This document shows positions 9,415-25,790 of a stretch of 64,000 nucleotides of DNA, in pieces. A program made the position numbers and the translations under genes. The notes under the pieces are model-generated. The model did not search any database. It was not told where the DNA came from and saw only the letters and a list, made by a program, of their open reading frames with translations. The stretch's first letter is position 1. Every line of letters begins with the position of its first letter. This DNA is from Alphaproteobacteria bacterium. GTDB taxonomy: Bacteria; Pseudomonadota; Alphaproteobacteria; JANSWW01. The DNA is taken from NCBI GenBank assembly GCA_024743275.1, contig JANSWW010000002.1:124001-188000 (forward strand), in the 5' to 3' direction.

Positions 9415-10404
9415 CTACTCTGTCAATCTTTCCATTTGGTTAACGCAGCGTTCGGCGGTCGCGATCGCGCGATCGGGGTCGCAGACGATCGCATCTACGT
9501 CCAGCATTTGAGCCATTTCGGCCTTATCCTCGAGCATATGCCCACCGGCGATTATCTTGAGATCGCGGTTGGAGGATGCGTCCCGCATCCGGGACACCAG
9601 CGGGGCGACCGTATCGACGGTCAGGGCGTTGGAGACGGAAAGCCCGACGCAATCGAACCACTCGCTGGAAATGCGGGCGCACAGGCTGTTGGCCGTATCA
9701 CCCGATGCTTCATAGACCGTCCATCCCGCCTGTCGGAAAAGATCGGTCAGCAGGGTCACACCGAAACTGTGCTGATCCCCCGGCAGTGTGGTCAGCAAAA
9801 TCCGGTTGGCATCCTCGGTCGTCGGCACGGGGGGTAACAGGGCCCGCAGCCGATGGACGACCTGGTGCAGGCGGTTCAGCGCCAGCGTGACGTCGACGAA
9901 GCTGACCTTGTCCTCCTTCCAGAGATGACCGGCATGGGCCGCCGCCGGGCCGAGAAGGTGGAGGTAGATCTCCTTGAGCGGCATACCGCCCCGATAGAGC
10001 GCCTCGACGATCGTGGCGAGTCGCTCCGTCCCCTGGGTCATCACGTCTTCGCAGAATTGCTCGGACACCGCTTCGGACATCGGCCGGCCGCCATGGACGC
10101 CGTCCAGGATCGCCGGGTCACGTTCGCTGTGGGCGAGCATCAGGCGGGGGATGATCTCCGCCTCGATGGTCCGCTCCAGAAGGCCGCTCGCCCGGGCGCC
10201 GCGACTCTTCTCGAACCGATCGGATACCACGGCGCTATTCGGATCCGCGGTTTCGCCGTTGATCTTTTGCGGCGACTCCTCCGGGTCGTGGCGGCGCAGC
10301 AGATGGTCCGTTTTCGTCGATGTCTGGGAAGAAGTTTGGAGTCTGGAGGTCGATTCCGCCCCTGTGGCGCGCTTTTCCCAATTTGGATAAATCACTTCGG
10401 CCAT
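9415..10404 (-). CDS. aerR: cobalamin-binding antirepressor AerR/PpaA
   Basis: Regulator of the AerR/PpaA family that binds cobalamin and modulates PpsR. From the ATG at 10404 it has 329 residues: a variable N-terminus rich in Ser/Thr/Arg, a helical region (residues 120-190, with HLWKEDK), and a B12-binding Rossmann domain containing the DxHxxG motif (DQHSFG, H212 the expected cobalt ligand). GGGGAT lies 7 bp before this ATG. The frame stays open upstream to an ATG at 10473 (MRRVFHPKSK) and beyond, so a longer form is possible; long and short AerR forms are known in Rhodobacter. Divergent from bchF and next to ppsR, as in other photosynthesis clusters. Confidence 0.9.
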   Translation of the reverse strand: MAEVIYPNWEKRATGAESTSRLQTSSQTSTKTDHLLRRHDPEESPQKINGETADPNSAVVSDRFEKSRGARASGLLERTIEAEIIPRLMLAHSERDPAILDGVHGGRPMSEAVSEQFCEDVMTQGTERLATIVEALYRGGMPLKEIYLHLLGPAAAHAGHLWKEDKVSFVDVTLALNRLHQVVHRLRALLPPVPTTEDANRILLTTLPGDQHSFGVTLLTDLFRQAGWTVYEASGDTANSLCARISSEWFDCVGLSVSNALTVDTVAPLVSRMRDASSNRDLKIIAGGHMLEDKAEMAQMLDVDAIVCDPDRAIATAERCVNQMERLTE

Positions 10405-10734
10405 GATGGCGATCCCCAAATGCCGGGGCGCCAGTAAGCTCGCCTTACTTTTGGGATGAAACACCCGTCTCATGGTGCGACCCCAGAAGTAAGCTGGCCG
10501 ATGAGCCCCCCCTCTCGGGTTCCACTGTTCGCGGCACGGCAAGCGGCCGCTCCGGCTCTCGTTACCGGGAGTGGCTGATCCGTCCGTGGAACAATTTGGC
10601 GGATACGGTGGCACCCCAGGCCGGTATTAGGGATAGTTGAGCATTCTCTCATGTTTTTTGCAATCCCCTGTGGTCGCTTGGAGTTTTTCCGAACCAAACA
10701 ACTGAGACTCTTTTATAGCGTCTACTCGTTTTGA

Positions 10735-10775
10735 CGTAAAGCTTAGTTGACAGTCCTGATGGTCACCCATACCCT
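10735..10775 (+). promoter_or_regulatory. bchF superoperon promoter with PpsR-like site on the -35
   Basis: CGTAAAGCTTAGTTGACA (10735-10752) is a CGT-N12-ACA sequence, one base from the PpsR consensus, and its last six bases are a perfect -35 TTGACA. A 17-bp spacer leads to TACCCT at 10770-10775, a poor -10 (3 of 6). The 10615-10789 gap between aerR and bchF otherwise shows nothing recognisable. PpsR covering the -35 is the expected mode of repression. Confidence 0.55.
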
Positions 10776-10810
10776 TCAATCATAAGGAAATGACTTATCG
10801 GGGCAGGAAC

Positions 10811-12627
<1,817 letters not shown>

Positions 12628-12631
12628 GACG

Positions 12632-14270
12632 ATGAAGCTCACGGTATGGACCTATGAAGGACCGCCCCATGTCGGGGCCATGCGGATCGCCACCGCGCTG
12701 AAGGACGTCCACTATGTTCTTCACGCCCCCCAGGGCGATACCTATGCGGATCTCCTGTTCACCATGATCGAACGGCGCAAGACGCGCCCGCCGGTGACCT
12801 ATACCACCTTCCAGGCCCGCGACCTCGGCAGCGACACGGCGGAGATTTTCAAGACGGCGGCCCGCGAGGCCTATGACCGTTTCCAGCCCCAAGCGCTGCT
12901 CGTCGGCGCCTCCTGCACGGCGGAGTTGATCCAGGACGACCCGGGCGGCCTGACCGACGCCATCGGCCTGCCGGTCCCGGTCGTCCCGCTGGAACTTCCG
13001 TCCTATCAGCGCAAAGAGAATTGGGGCGCGTCGGAGACCTTCTATCACCTGGTCAGGAAACTGACCAAGGATCTGCCGAAGCCCGAGAAAAAGGCCGGCG
13101 CTCAGCCGACCTGCAATCTTCTCGGCCCCACTGCCCTCGGCTTTCGGCATCGGGACGATCTTAAGGAAATCAGTAAATTACTAGACCTTCTTAATGTAAA
13201 AGTTAATGTGGTGGCGCCGTTCGACGCGACGGTCGCGGACCTCAGGCGGATCCCCGAGGCGGACTTCAACGTCATGCTTTATCCGGAGATCGCGGAAACC
13301 ACCGTGCGTTGGCTGGAGCGGCAATTCGGCCAGCCCTACACCAAAACGGTGCCGATCGGGGTCGGGGCCACGCGCGACTTCATCGGCGAGATCGCCGATC
13401 TGACCGGCGTCGATCCCGAGCCGCTGCTCGCCGACCTGCCGAGCAACATGCCGTGGTGGACCCGCTCGATCGACAGCACCTATCTCACCAACAAGCGGGT
13501 GTTCATCTTCGGCGACGCGAGCCACGCCGCCGCCGCCGCCAGGGTCGCCCATGAGGAGATGGGTTTCGAGGTCGTCGGCCTCGGTACCTATTCCCGGGAG
13601 TTCGCCCGGTCGATCCGCGAGGCGGCGGAGAAATACGACGTCGAGCCGCTGATCACCGACGACTATCTCGAGGTCGAGGCGAAGATCCAGGAACTCCAAC
13701 CGGAGATGATCCTCGGCACTCAGATGGAGCGGCACATCGCCAAGCGTTTCGGCATCGGCTGTGCGGTCATCTCGGCGCCGGTCCATGTCCAGGACTTCCC
13801 GGCGCGCTATTCGCCGCAAATGGGTTTCGAAGGGACCAATGTCCTGTTCGACACCTGGATCCATCCGCTGATGATGGGTCTCGAAGAGCACTTGATCGGC
13901 ATGTTCCGGGAGGACTTCGAGTTCTCCGACGATGCCGCCCCCAGCCATCTGGGGCATTCCGCGGCCCGGCCGGAGCCGGCCAACCGCGATGTTCCCCAAC
14001 CGCACCAATCCCAAACGGACGTTCCCGGGGTCCCACGGGACGCCGCCGCAGGCGTCGCCGTTCTCGAACGTCCGACAACCGAAGCTCCGGCCCACGAGAC
14101 AGCCTCCCCCGGGACGGCCCCCGACACCGAGGGCGCTCCCGTCTGGACGGTGGAGGCGGAAAAGGAGCTCAAGAAAATTCCCTTCTTCGTACGCGGCAAG
14201 GCCCGCCGCAACACGGAGGCCTACGCGGCCGAACGCCAGATCGGCCCGATCACCGTCGAGACGCTCTACG

Positions 14271-14296
<26 letters not shown>
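12632..14296 (+). CDS. bchB: dark-operative protochlorophyllide reductase subunit BchB
   Basis: Partner of BchN. 554 residues, somewhat longer than the roughly 510-530 usual in purple bacteria. D36 ([10 protein letters not shown]) is the aspartate that completes the NB-cluster coordination. The catalytic domain ends near residue 435; a Pro/Ala-rich linker of about 75 residues follows, then the conserved C-terminal domain ([20 protein letters not shown]). The extra length lies in the linker. It begins 5 bp after bchN and overlaps bchH by 26 bp. Confidence 0.96.
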
Positions 14297-19036
<4,740 letters not shown>

Positions 19037-19048
19037 GGAACTGACCCC

Positions 19049-19810
19049 ATGCCCACCGCCACCTTCCAAAGCCGAAAACAGGAGCTTGAGACCTATTTCG
19101 ACCGCACCGCGGTCGATGCTTGGTCGAAACTCACCTCCGACGCGCCGGTCAGCAAAATCCGAGCGACCGTGCGTGCCGGCCGGGACGAGATGCGCAACAC
19201 GCTGCTGAGCTGGCTGCCGCAGGACCTCCGCGGTGCCCGCCTGCTCGACGCCGGCTGCGGCACCGGCGCGCTCTCCGTCGAGGCGGCGTCCCGGGGCGCC
19301 GAGGTGGTCGCCGTCGACATCTCGCCGACGCTGGTCCAGCTCGGCCGGGAGCGGCTGCCCCATCATCTCGGCGAAGGAACCATCGACTTCCGCACCGGCG
19401 ACATGCTGTCTGCCGACCTCGGACGGTTCGACTATGTTGTCGCGATGGATTCGCTGATCCACTACCGCCCCCAGGACCTGATCGCGGCTTTGGAGAAACT
19501 CGCCGAGCGGACGCGGGAGGGCATTCTCTTCACCTTCGCGCCGCAGACGCCGCTCTTGACCCTGATGCACACAGTCGGAAAGCTGTTTCCGCGGAGCGAC
19601 CGGGCACCGGCCATCGTGCCGGTGAGCGAGGCCAAGGCCCGCCGCCTGATCGGCGGGACGGGCGATCTTGCCGGTTGGCAGGTCGGCCGGACGCATCGGG
19701 TGACCTCAGGGTTCTACATGTCCCAGGCCCTGGAGATCTTCAACACCGCCCCCGGTTCCAGAACCCCTGGCACCAGCGCTTCCGAGAGAGATCGGGGGGA
19801 CGAACGCTGA
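19049..19810 (+). CDS. bchM: Mg-protoporphyrin IX O-methyltransferase BchM
   Basis: SAM-dependent methylation of Mg-protoporphyrin IX, the substrate step before the AcsF cyclase. 253 residues. SAM motif I is LLDAGCGTGALSVEAA; the N-terminal ETYFDRTAVDAWSKLTSD and the segment LIHYRPQDLIAALEKLAE are typical of BchM. GAGGAA precedes the ATG. The stop overlaps the lhaA start (TGATG). Confidence 0.95.
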   Translation: MPTATFQSRKQELETYFDRTAVDAWSKLTSDAPVSKIRATVRAGRDEMRNTLLSWLPQDLRGARLLDAGCGTGALSVEAASRGAEVVAVDISPTLVQLGRERLPHHLGEGTIDFRTGDMLSADLGRFDYVVAMDSLIHYRPQDLIAALEKLAERTREGILFTFAPQTPLLTLMHTVGKLFPRSDRAPAIVPVSEAKARRLIGGTGDLAGWQVGRTHRVTSGFYMSQALEIFNTAPGSRTPGTSASERDRGDER

Positions 19811-21285
19811 TGTCCAAACTCGGCGAGACCATGCAGCTCTATTGGAAGCAGCACGCCGCGAGCCTGCTGCCTTTCGCGGATGCGGCCTCCACGGAGTTGC
19901 CGCTCGCCCGGCTGCTGCGTCTCTCCCTGTTCCAGGTCGCGGTCGGGATGGCCATCGTTCTGCTGAACGGCACGCTCAATCGGGTGATGATCGTCGAAAT
20001 GGCGATCCCGGCCTGGTTGGTCTCGGTGATGATCGCCCTGCCCATGGTCTTCGCCCCCTTGCGGGCCCTGATAGGGTTCAAATCCGACACCCACAGAAGC
20101 TTCCTCGGCTGGCGGCGGGTGCCTTATATCTGGTTCGGCTCGATGCTGCAGTTCATCGGGTTGGCCATCATGCCCTTCGCGCTGATCCTGTTGTCCGGCG
20201 ATACGAACGGCCCGCTTTGGGTCGGCGACGTGGCGGCCGGGGTCGCCTTCCTCCTGATCGGCGCGGGACTGCACACGACCCAGACGGCGGGCCTCGCGCT
20301 CGCCAACGACATCGCGCCGGAGGCGAGCCGCCCGCGCACGGTCGCCTTCCTCTACATGGTGCTGCTGGTCGGCATGGGGGCGAGCGCCCTGCTGTTCAGC
20401 TGGCTCCTTGCCGACTTCAGCCAAGAGGCCCTGATCAAGGTTATCCAGGGCGCCGCCTTCTTCACCATGGTGCTCAACGTCGTGGCCCTGTGGAAACAGG
20501 AAGTGCGCCGGCCGGACATCACCGCGCCGAGCCTCGAGCGCCCGCGGTTCCGGGATGCCTGGCGGACGTTCTCCCGGCAGGGTCGGGCGCTGCGCCTGTT
20601 GGTCGTGGTCGCCCTCGGCACCGCCGCCTTCTCCATGCAGGACATTCTTTTGGAACCCTACGGCGGAGAGATCCTGGGCCTGAGCGTCGGCCAGACCACT
20701 CTTTTGACCGGTATTTTCGCCGCCGGCACCCTGGCCGGGCTGTTCCTGGCGGCCTGGGCCATCGGCAAGGGATTGGACAGCTGCCGGCTCGCGGCCCTCG
20801 GGGCGTTGGTCGGCCTGCCCGCCTTCGCCGCCGTGATCTTCGCAGCCCCCTTGGACTCGGCGCTGCTGTTCCGGATCGGGACGGTGCTGATCGGGCTCGG
20901 CGCGGGACTTTTCACCGTTGGCACCCTGACCGCCGCGATGGCCCTGTCGAAGGCATCGAACGATTCGGGAGAAACCTTGCCGGAGGACGGATTCCTGAGT
21001 GGCAGCGGTCTCATTCTTGGCGCCTGGGGGGCGGTTCAGGCGACCACCGCGGGCATCGCTATCGCACTCGGCGGCATTGTTCGGGACGTCATGACGTCGC
21101 TCGGCGAGGCCGGCGCGCTGGGGCCGGCGCTCACCGACCCCTCGGTCGGCTACAGCGCCGTCTACCACATCGAGATCGTCTTGCTGTTTTTCACGCTCGC
21201 CGCCGTCGGACCGTTGGTTCGCGGGGCGCGGCATTCGTCAACCACGTATGGATCGAAATTCGGAATGGCCGAGTTCCCGGGCTAG
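19810..21285 (+). CDS. lhaA: LH1 assembly protein LhaA (PucC family)
   Basis: Twelve-helix membrane protein needed for LH1 assembly in Rhodobacter. 491 residues. N-terminal MSKLGETMQLYWKQ, then LLRLSLFQVAVGMAIVLLNG, the loop SDTHRSFLGWRRVPYIWFGS, and LLEPYGGEILGLSVGQTT. The position between bchM and puhA is the lhaA (F1696) position in Rhodobacter. The ATG overlaps the bchM stop; the open frame extends much further upstream only because it shadows bchM. Confidence 0.94.
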   Translation: MSKLGETMQLYWKQHAASLLPFADAASTELPLARLLRLSLFQVAVGMAIVLLNGTLNRVMIVEMAIPAWLVSVMIALPMVFAPLRALIGFKSDTHRSFLGWRRVPYIWFGSMLQFIGLAIMPFALILLSGDTNGPLWVGDVAAGVAFLLIGAGLHTTQTAGLALANDIAPEASRPRTVAFLYMVLLVGMGASALLFSWLLADFSQEALIKVIQGAAFFTMVLNVVALWKQEVRRPDITAPSLERPRFRDAWRTFSRQGRALRLLVVVALGTAAFSMQDILLEPYGGEILGLSVGQTTLLTGIFAAGTLAGLFLAAWAIGKGLDSCRLAALGALVGLPAFAAVIFAAPLDSALLFRIGTVLIGLGAGLFTVGTLTAAMALSKASNDSGETLPEDGFLSGSGLILGAWGAVQATTAGIAIALGGIVRDVMTSLGEAGALGPALTDPSVGYSAVYHIEIVLLFFTLAAVGPLVRGARHSSTTYGSKFGMAEFPG

Positions 21286-21347
21286 GGCATGAGCCCCGGG
21301 CGGCCGGAAGTAATTGATCGGGCTTTATTGCCACTGGAGGAAAGACC

Positions 21348-22115
21348 ATGGGCGCCATTACTGGACATATCGACGTCGCACAGATCGTGCTGTACGCCTT
21401 CTGGATCTTCTTTTTCGGACTGATCCTCTACCTCAACCGGGAAAGCCGGCGGGAGGGCTACCCGCTCCATTCGGAGATCGACGACCTGCCGCTCTACGGC
21501 AGGGACCATCCGAAAATGATGACCCCGAAGATCTACAAGTCCCATGAGGGCTTCGAGGTCCCCTCGCCCGACTATAAGCCGGACGACGTCAGCAACCTCC
21601 AGGCCGTACCGCTGCACCCCTGGCCGGGTTCACCGCTCGATCCGGTTGGCGACAAACCGATGCTCTCCGGCATCGGCCCGGCGGCCTATGCCACCGGCCG
21701 GCGGAACGAGCCGGAGACCACCTGGGACCACAAGCCGAAAATCCTACCGATGCGCAAGCTGCCGGAGTTCGAGATGGCGAAGAACAGCAGCGACATCCGC
21801 GGCTATGACGTGGTCGGGAAGGACGGCGAAACCGCGGGCACCGTCGCCGATCTGTGGATCGATCAGGAAGAGCAGATGATCCGCTATCTCGAGGTGCAAT
21901 GCGCCAATAACGGACCCAAGGTCATCCTGCCCATGACGCTGGCCCGGATCGGCTGGATGGACGACGCGGTATTCGCCGAATCCGCCACCGCCGATCAGTT
22001 CAAGGACTGTCCCCAGCTCGCCAATCCCGACCAGATCACCTTGCGGGAGGAGGACATGGTCTCGGCCTATTTCGCCTCCGGTGAGCTCTATAACAGCCAC
22101 GATTGGAAGATGTGA
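21348..22115 (+). CDS. puhA: photosynthetic reaction centre H subunit PuhA
   Basis: Single-span H subunit that caps the L/M heterodimer on the cytoplasmic side and shapes the proton path to QB. 255 residues. The N-terminal helix is IVLYAFWIFFFGLILYLNRE; the cytoplasmic PRC-barrel segment GYDVVGKDGETAGTVADLWI and the C-terminal EDMVSAYFASGELY are present. Preceded by a good GGAGGAAAG ribosome site in the 62-bp gap after lhaA. Confidence 0.97.
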   Translation: MGAITGHIDVAQIVLYAFWIFFFGLILYLNRESRREGYPLHSEIDDLPLYGRDHPKMMTPKIYKSHEGFEVPSPDYKPDDVSNLQAVPLHPWPGSPLDPVGDKPMLSGIGPAAYATGRRNEPETTWDHKPKILPMRKLPEFEMAKNSSDIRGYDVVGKDGETAGTVADLWIDQEEQMIRYLEVQCANNGPKVILPMTLARIGWMDDAVFAESATADQFKDCPQLANPDQITLREEDMVSAYFASGELYNSHDWKM

Positions 22116-22120
22116 GCGTC

Positions 22121-22783
22121 ATGCACGACGATTTCGACTTCGACCCGGTTCCGGGTCTGCCCGAGGAGCTTCCCAAGGGAGAGCGGATGCTCTGGCAGGG
22201 TGCTCCGGACTGGCGCCGGATCGCGATCTCGGCCCTGCATGTGCGGGCCATCGCGATCTATTTCGGGATCCTGGCGATTTATCGCGGTGCCGAGGCCATC
22301 TATGAGGGCGGTGGGCTTGTCGATGGCCTGATCGCCGCCCTGTGGATCGTCCCGCTCGCTCTCGGAGCTTGCGGGATCCTCGCCCTCATCGCCTATTTCA
22401 TCCACCGGACAACGATCTACACGATTACCGACAAGCGGGTCGTGTTCCGAATCGGCGTCACCCTGCCGATGACGATCAACGTGCCGTTCACGTCGATCCA
22501 GTCGGCGGCCTACCGCGCCCATGGCGATGGAACGGGCGACATCCCGATCCAGCTCGACGAGAACAGCCGGATCGCCTATCCTCTGCTGTGGCCCCATGCC
22601 AGGCCCTGGCGGCTGAAGACCCCGGAGCCGATGCTGCGCGGCGTTCCGGAAGGCGAAAAGATCGCCCGCCTTTTACAGGGCGCTTTGGCTGGCGAATCGG
22701 TCGAAAAATTGATGTCGATCAATGTTGAGACGTCGAAAGAAACGTCTGATGGACATGCTGGCGACTTTGTGCCGGCCGGCTGA
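22121..22783 (+). CDS. puhB: photosynthetic complex assembly protein PuhB
   Basis: Membrane protein that assists reaction-centre and LH1 assembly. About 220 residues from MHDDFDFDPVPGLPEELPKG, which matches how PuhB proteins begin; a longer frame starts six codons earlier inside puhA. The PH-like domain characteristic of the family is seen in IHRTTIYTITDKRVVFRIGV. Two or three hydrophobic segments. Starts 5 bp after the puhA stop. Confidence 0.92.
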   Translation: MHDDFDFDPVPGLPEELPKGERMLWQGAPDWRRIAISALHVRAIAIYFGILAIYRGAEAIYEGGGLVDGLIAALWIVPLALGACGILALIAYFIHRTTIYTITDKRVVFRIGVTLPMTINVPFTSIQSAAYRAHGDGTGDIPIQLDENSRIAYPLLWPHARPWRLKTPEPMLRGVPEGEKIARLLQGALAGESVEKLMSINVETSKETSDGHAGDFVPAG

Positions 22784-22797
22784 ATAGGGAGGGGGCG

Positions 22798-23346
22798 ATG
22801 ACAACCAGCGATCTGGGACGGCAACCGTCTGAACCCACTGGCAATATGGCGAAACCGCAGATCGGTCATCCCGTGGGGGGTCATCCCGTGGGCGATTCTT
22901 TCTTCGATCGCCCGTTCCCGCGCCCGGCGCTCTATGCGGCCGGCGCCCTGATCGGATTTTCGATCCTCTTTGCCGGAATCGCGGCGCAAACCGGTCTCGG
23001 CAAGGAAGAGGTCGTTGTCGAGAGCGAGATCGTGCGGTCCCAAACCCTGACCTTCGCGGACCGCGAAGACGGGGCGGTGATCGTCGCCACCGCGGACGGT
23101 GACATCCTCAAAGTGGTCCAGGGCGACGCCAGCGGCTTCATCCGCGGCGTTCTCCGGTCGTTGGCCAGGGCCCGCGCCGCCCAGGGACACGGACCGGAAA
23201 AGCCCTTCACGTTAACCCTGTGGGCGGACGGGCACCTCGCCCTCGACGACCACGCCACCGGCCAACGGACCTATCTCAACGGGTTCGGACCGACGAACTA
23301 CCAAGCCTTTCAAAGCTTGATCATCCCAGGGGAGGCAAAAAAATGA
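22798..23346 (+). CDS. puhC: photosynthetic complex assembly protein PuhC
   Basis: Single-span protein that helps organise LH1 around the reaction centre. 182 residues: a polar cytoplasmic N-terminus, one transmembrane helix (ALYAAGALIGFSILFAGIAA) and a periplasmic domain with LTFADREDGAVIV and ERPxT-like LTLWADGHLALDD. Residues 23-32 are a duplicated GHPVG made by two 15-bp repeats. The ATG has GGGAGGGGG upstream. It overlaps the next small gene by 4 bp. Confidence 0.9.
   Translation: MTTSDLGRQPSEPTGNMAKPQIGHPVGGHPVGDSFFDRPFPRPALYAAGALIGFSILFAGIAAQTGLGKEEVVVESEIVRSQTLTFADREDGAVIVATADGDILKVVQGDASGFIRGVLRSLARARAAQGHGPEKPFTLTLWADGHLALDDHATGQRTYLNGFGPTNYQAFQSLIIPGEAKK
22864..22893. repeat. two 15-bp tandem repeats in puhC
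   Basis: GGTCATCCCGTGGGG followed by GGTCATCCCGTGGGC; encodes GHPVG twice in the cytoplasmic N-terminus, keeping the frame. Confidence 0.85.
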
Positions 23347-23648
23347 CATTTCTGAGACGACTGTTCGGTGAGAGTTTCGATGTGGGCTGCCGCATCGACA
23401 TCGAACATACCAATGAAAGCCTGCATGTTCATGTGGAGTTGGATAACGACCTGAAGCTCAATCCGGGCGACAAGGTCACGGTCCACGGGGCGCCGGTCAA
23501 CGTGCCCTTCGGTGGGACCTTGAACCTGACCCGTCGGGCCACGGTGAGCCGCGCCAATGTGCTTTCCCGGCTGTGGACCCGGCTCACCTCCGAATTCGAG
23601 ATCACCGAACTCTACGAAGTCAGCTTCTCTGAAAGGAGAATGTCATGA
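23343..23648 (+). CDS. conserved small protein between puhC and acsF
   Basis: 101 residues, mostly beta-rich by composition, with no signal peptide or membrane helix. Recognisable segments are [20 protein letters not shown] and [21 protein letters not shown] strong GGGAGG precedes the ATG; the gene overlaps puhC and acsF, so it is translated with them. It occupies the position of puhD in Rhodobacter, but puhD there encodes a much shorter protein and I cannot confirm homology. Function unknown; a role in acsF or LH1-RC assembly is inferred from place only. Confidence 0.8.
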   Translation: MTFLRRLFGESFDVGCRIDIEHTNESLHVHVELDNDLKLNPGDKVTVHGAPVNVPFGGTLNLTRRATVSRANVLSRLWTRLTSEFEITELYEVSFSERRMS

Positions 23649-24742
23649 ACGCGCAGAACCCGAGCGGCATCCCCACGCCCACACCCCGCGAAGACGTGTC
23701 GGGCGAATTCGACACGATGGCGATGGCGCGGGAGGACACCATCCTGTCGCCGCGCTTCTACACCACCGATTTCGACGCCATGGACAAGATCAACGTCGAT
23801 CCCGTCCGGGCCGAGTGGGAAGTCCTGATGGACGACTTCCGCGCCGATCCCAACAAGGGTCACTTCAAGCGGACCGAGGAGTTCGAGGGCGCGACCCTCA
23901 GATTGCCGGAGGGCCTGCGCGAGGAATTCGTCGACTTCCTGGTCAGTTCCCTGACCGCCGAATTCTCCGGCTGCGTGCTCTACGCGGAAATCCGCAAGCG
24001 CATGAAAAACCCGGATATGCAGGAACTCTTCAAGGTGATGAGCCGGGACGAGGCGCGCCACGCCGGCTTCATCAACGACAGCCTGAAGGATTTCGGGATC
24101 GGCATCGATCTCGGCTTCCTGACCAGGACGAAGAAGTACACCTTCTTCAAGCCGAAGTTCATTTTCTATGCGACCTATCTCTCGGAGAAGATCGGCTACG
24201 CCCGTTACATCACCATCTACCGGCATCTGGAGCGGCATCCGGAGAACCGGTTCCATCCGATTTTCAAATGGTTCCGGGAGTGGTGCAACGACGAGTTCAA
24301 GCATGGCGAGGCCTTCGCCCTGCTGATGCGGGCGAACCCGCATCTGCTCGCCGGCCACAACGTGTTCTGGGTGAAGTTCTTCCAGCTCGCGGTCTACGCG
24401 ACGATGTATGTGCGCGACCATGCCCGTCCGCATTTCCACGAGGCGCTGGGCGTCGACCCGACCGAGTACGACCGTCAGGTCTTCCAGGTCTGCCGGGAAA
24501 TCTCGAAGCAGGTCTTCCCCGTGCTGCTGGACATCGACAATCCGAAATTCTTCGAAAGGCTGGAGGCGTTGCGGCAGTGCTCCGACGCGCTCTATGCGGC
24601 GAAGGAGGCCGGCGGCGTCGTCAGTCGGGTGAAGCAGGGCTATTACACGCTCAAGGCCGGCTCGATCTTCGCCCGGCTCTACATGATGCGCGGCATCGAC
24701 AACAAGCTGCCGGAGGACGTCCGGCTGCAGCCGGCCTGGTAA
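23645..24742 (+). CDS. acsF: aerobic Mg-protoporphyrin IX monomethyl ester cyclase AcsF
   Basis: Oxygen-dependent diiron cyclase forming ring E (the isocyclic ring) of bacteriochlorophyll. 365 residues. The carboxylate/histidine ligands of the ferritin-like fold are seen in [28 protein letters not shown] and [17 protein letters not shown] overlaps the preceding stop (ATGA type). Its presence means bacteriochlorophyll can be made with oxygen; the anaerobic enzyme BchE is not in this window. Confidence 0.96.
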   Translation: MNAQNPSGIPTPTPREDVSGEFDTMAMAREDTILSPRFYTTDFDAMDKINVDPVRAEWEVLMDDFRADPNKGHFKRTEEFEGATLRLPEGLREEFVDFLVSSLTAEFSGCVLYAEIRKRMKNPDMQELFKVMSRDEARHAGFINDSLKDFGIGIDLGFLTRTKKYTFFKPKFIFYATYLSEKIGYARYITIYRHLERHPENRFHPIFKWFREWCNDEFKHGEAFALLMRANPHLLAGHNVFWVKFFQLAVYATMYVRDHARPHFHEALGVDPTEYDRQVFQVCREISKQVFPVLLDIDNPKFFERLEALRQCSDALYAAKEAGGVVSRVKQGYYTLKAGSIFARLYMMRGIDNKLPEDVRLQPAW

Positions 24743-24778
24743 GGCGAGGTCAGGTCCTGGCCTGAAGGGAGTCGATCC

Positions 24779-25783
24779 GTGTTGTCCACCGCCCTCGCCG
24801 CCGTCTACGCCTTGTTCATCTGGTGGTTCAGCACCGGTCTGATCCTCTATTTGGACAAACAGCCGCGGCGGCGGCACGCCCTCTATATGGCGCTGGCGAC
24901 CCTGGTGTCGATCGGGGCGGTCTATGCCCTATGGGTAACCAAGGACCGCGACACGGTGGCGGCCATGGTCTGTGCGTTCACGGCGGGCCTAACCTTGTGG
25001 GGCTGGAACGAGATGGCCTTCCTGATGGGCTATATCACCGGCCCCCGCAAGACCCCCTGCCCGCCCCGGGCCGGCGGTTTCCTGCGCTTCGGTTACGCGC
25101 TCGAGACCATATTGCACCATGAGCTGGCCCTGCTGGCGACGGCGACGGGGCTCGCCATCCTGCTGCATGACGCGACCAACCAGTTCGCGCTGTGGACCTT
25201 CCTGGTGCTGTTCGGCGCCCGGCTCAGCGCGAAGCTGAACATCTTCCTGGGCGTGCGCAATCTGGCGGAGGAGTTCCTGCCGGATCATCTGACCTATCTC
25301 GCCAGCTATTTCCGGCGCTCGGCGGGCAACCCCCTGTTCCCGGTGACCGTCACCGCGACCAGCGCGATGACCGGAATTCTGGCCTTCGCGGCGATCAGCA
25401 GCCCGACCGCCGCCGGCCAGGTCGGGTTCACGCTGTTGACCTCCTTGATGGCGCTCGCGGTCATTGAGCATTGGATGCTCGTCCTGCCGATTCGCGAGAC
25501 AGCCTTGTGGCAATGGGCGATCCCGGATAAGGATCTGCGCCCTTCCGAGGCCGAGCCGTCCTTGCGTGACGATTTGGCCGTTGCATCCCCAATACGACAA
25601 GAACAAGTAGACGGAAGTGAGGATTACTTTAGAATGTCCTCAAATAAACCGTCTCGGGAGTTTGGTGAGAAAACCAAGTTTGGTGAGAAAACCACGGGGG
25701 GTCGTTTCCTCGCGTCCACGGATGCCGACCGGATCCCGGCCCCGCTTCCCCAACAACAACCGCGAAATGCGGCAAAAGCGTAG
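24779..25783 (+). CDS. puhE: photosynthetic complex assembly protein PuhE
   Basis: Polytopic membrane protein (DUF3623) found after acsF in most purple photosynthesis clusters; it influences reaction-centre and pigment levels. GTG start with GGGAG upstream. 334 residues; the conserved part ends near residue 260 ([18 protein letters not shown]), and typical family segments are [29 protein letters not shown] and [11 protein letters not shown]. The last 70 residues are a polar, low-complexity extension with an 18-bp tandem duplication. Ends 7 bp before hemA. Confidence 0.92.
   Translation: MLSTALAAVYALFIWWFSTGLILYLDKQPRRRHALYMALATLVSIGAVYALWVTKDRDTVAAMVCAFTAGLTLWGWNEMAFLMGYITGPRKTPCPPRAGGFLRFGYALETILHHELALLATATGLAILLHDATNQFALWTFLVLFGARLSAKLNIFLGVRNLAEEFLPDHLTYLASYFRRSAGNPLFPVTVTATSAMTGILAFAAISSPTAAGQVGFTLLTSLMALAVIEHWMLVLPIRETALWQWAIPDKDLRPSEAEPSLRDDLAVASPIRQEQVDGSEDYFRMSSNKPSREFGEKTKFGEKTTGGRFLASTDADRIPAPLPQQQPRNAAKA
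25659..25694. repeat. two 18-bp tandem repeats in the puhE tail, just before hemA
   Basis: AGTTTGGTGAGAAAACCA occurs twice in direct succession with no mismatch. In frame it gives FGEKTK then FGEKTT (residues about 294-305). The repeat is AT-richer than its surroundings and lies about 100 bp upstream of the hemA start. Confidence 0.9.
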
Positions 25784-25790
25784 GTGTCCC

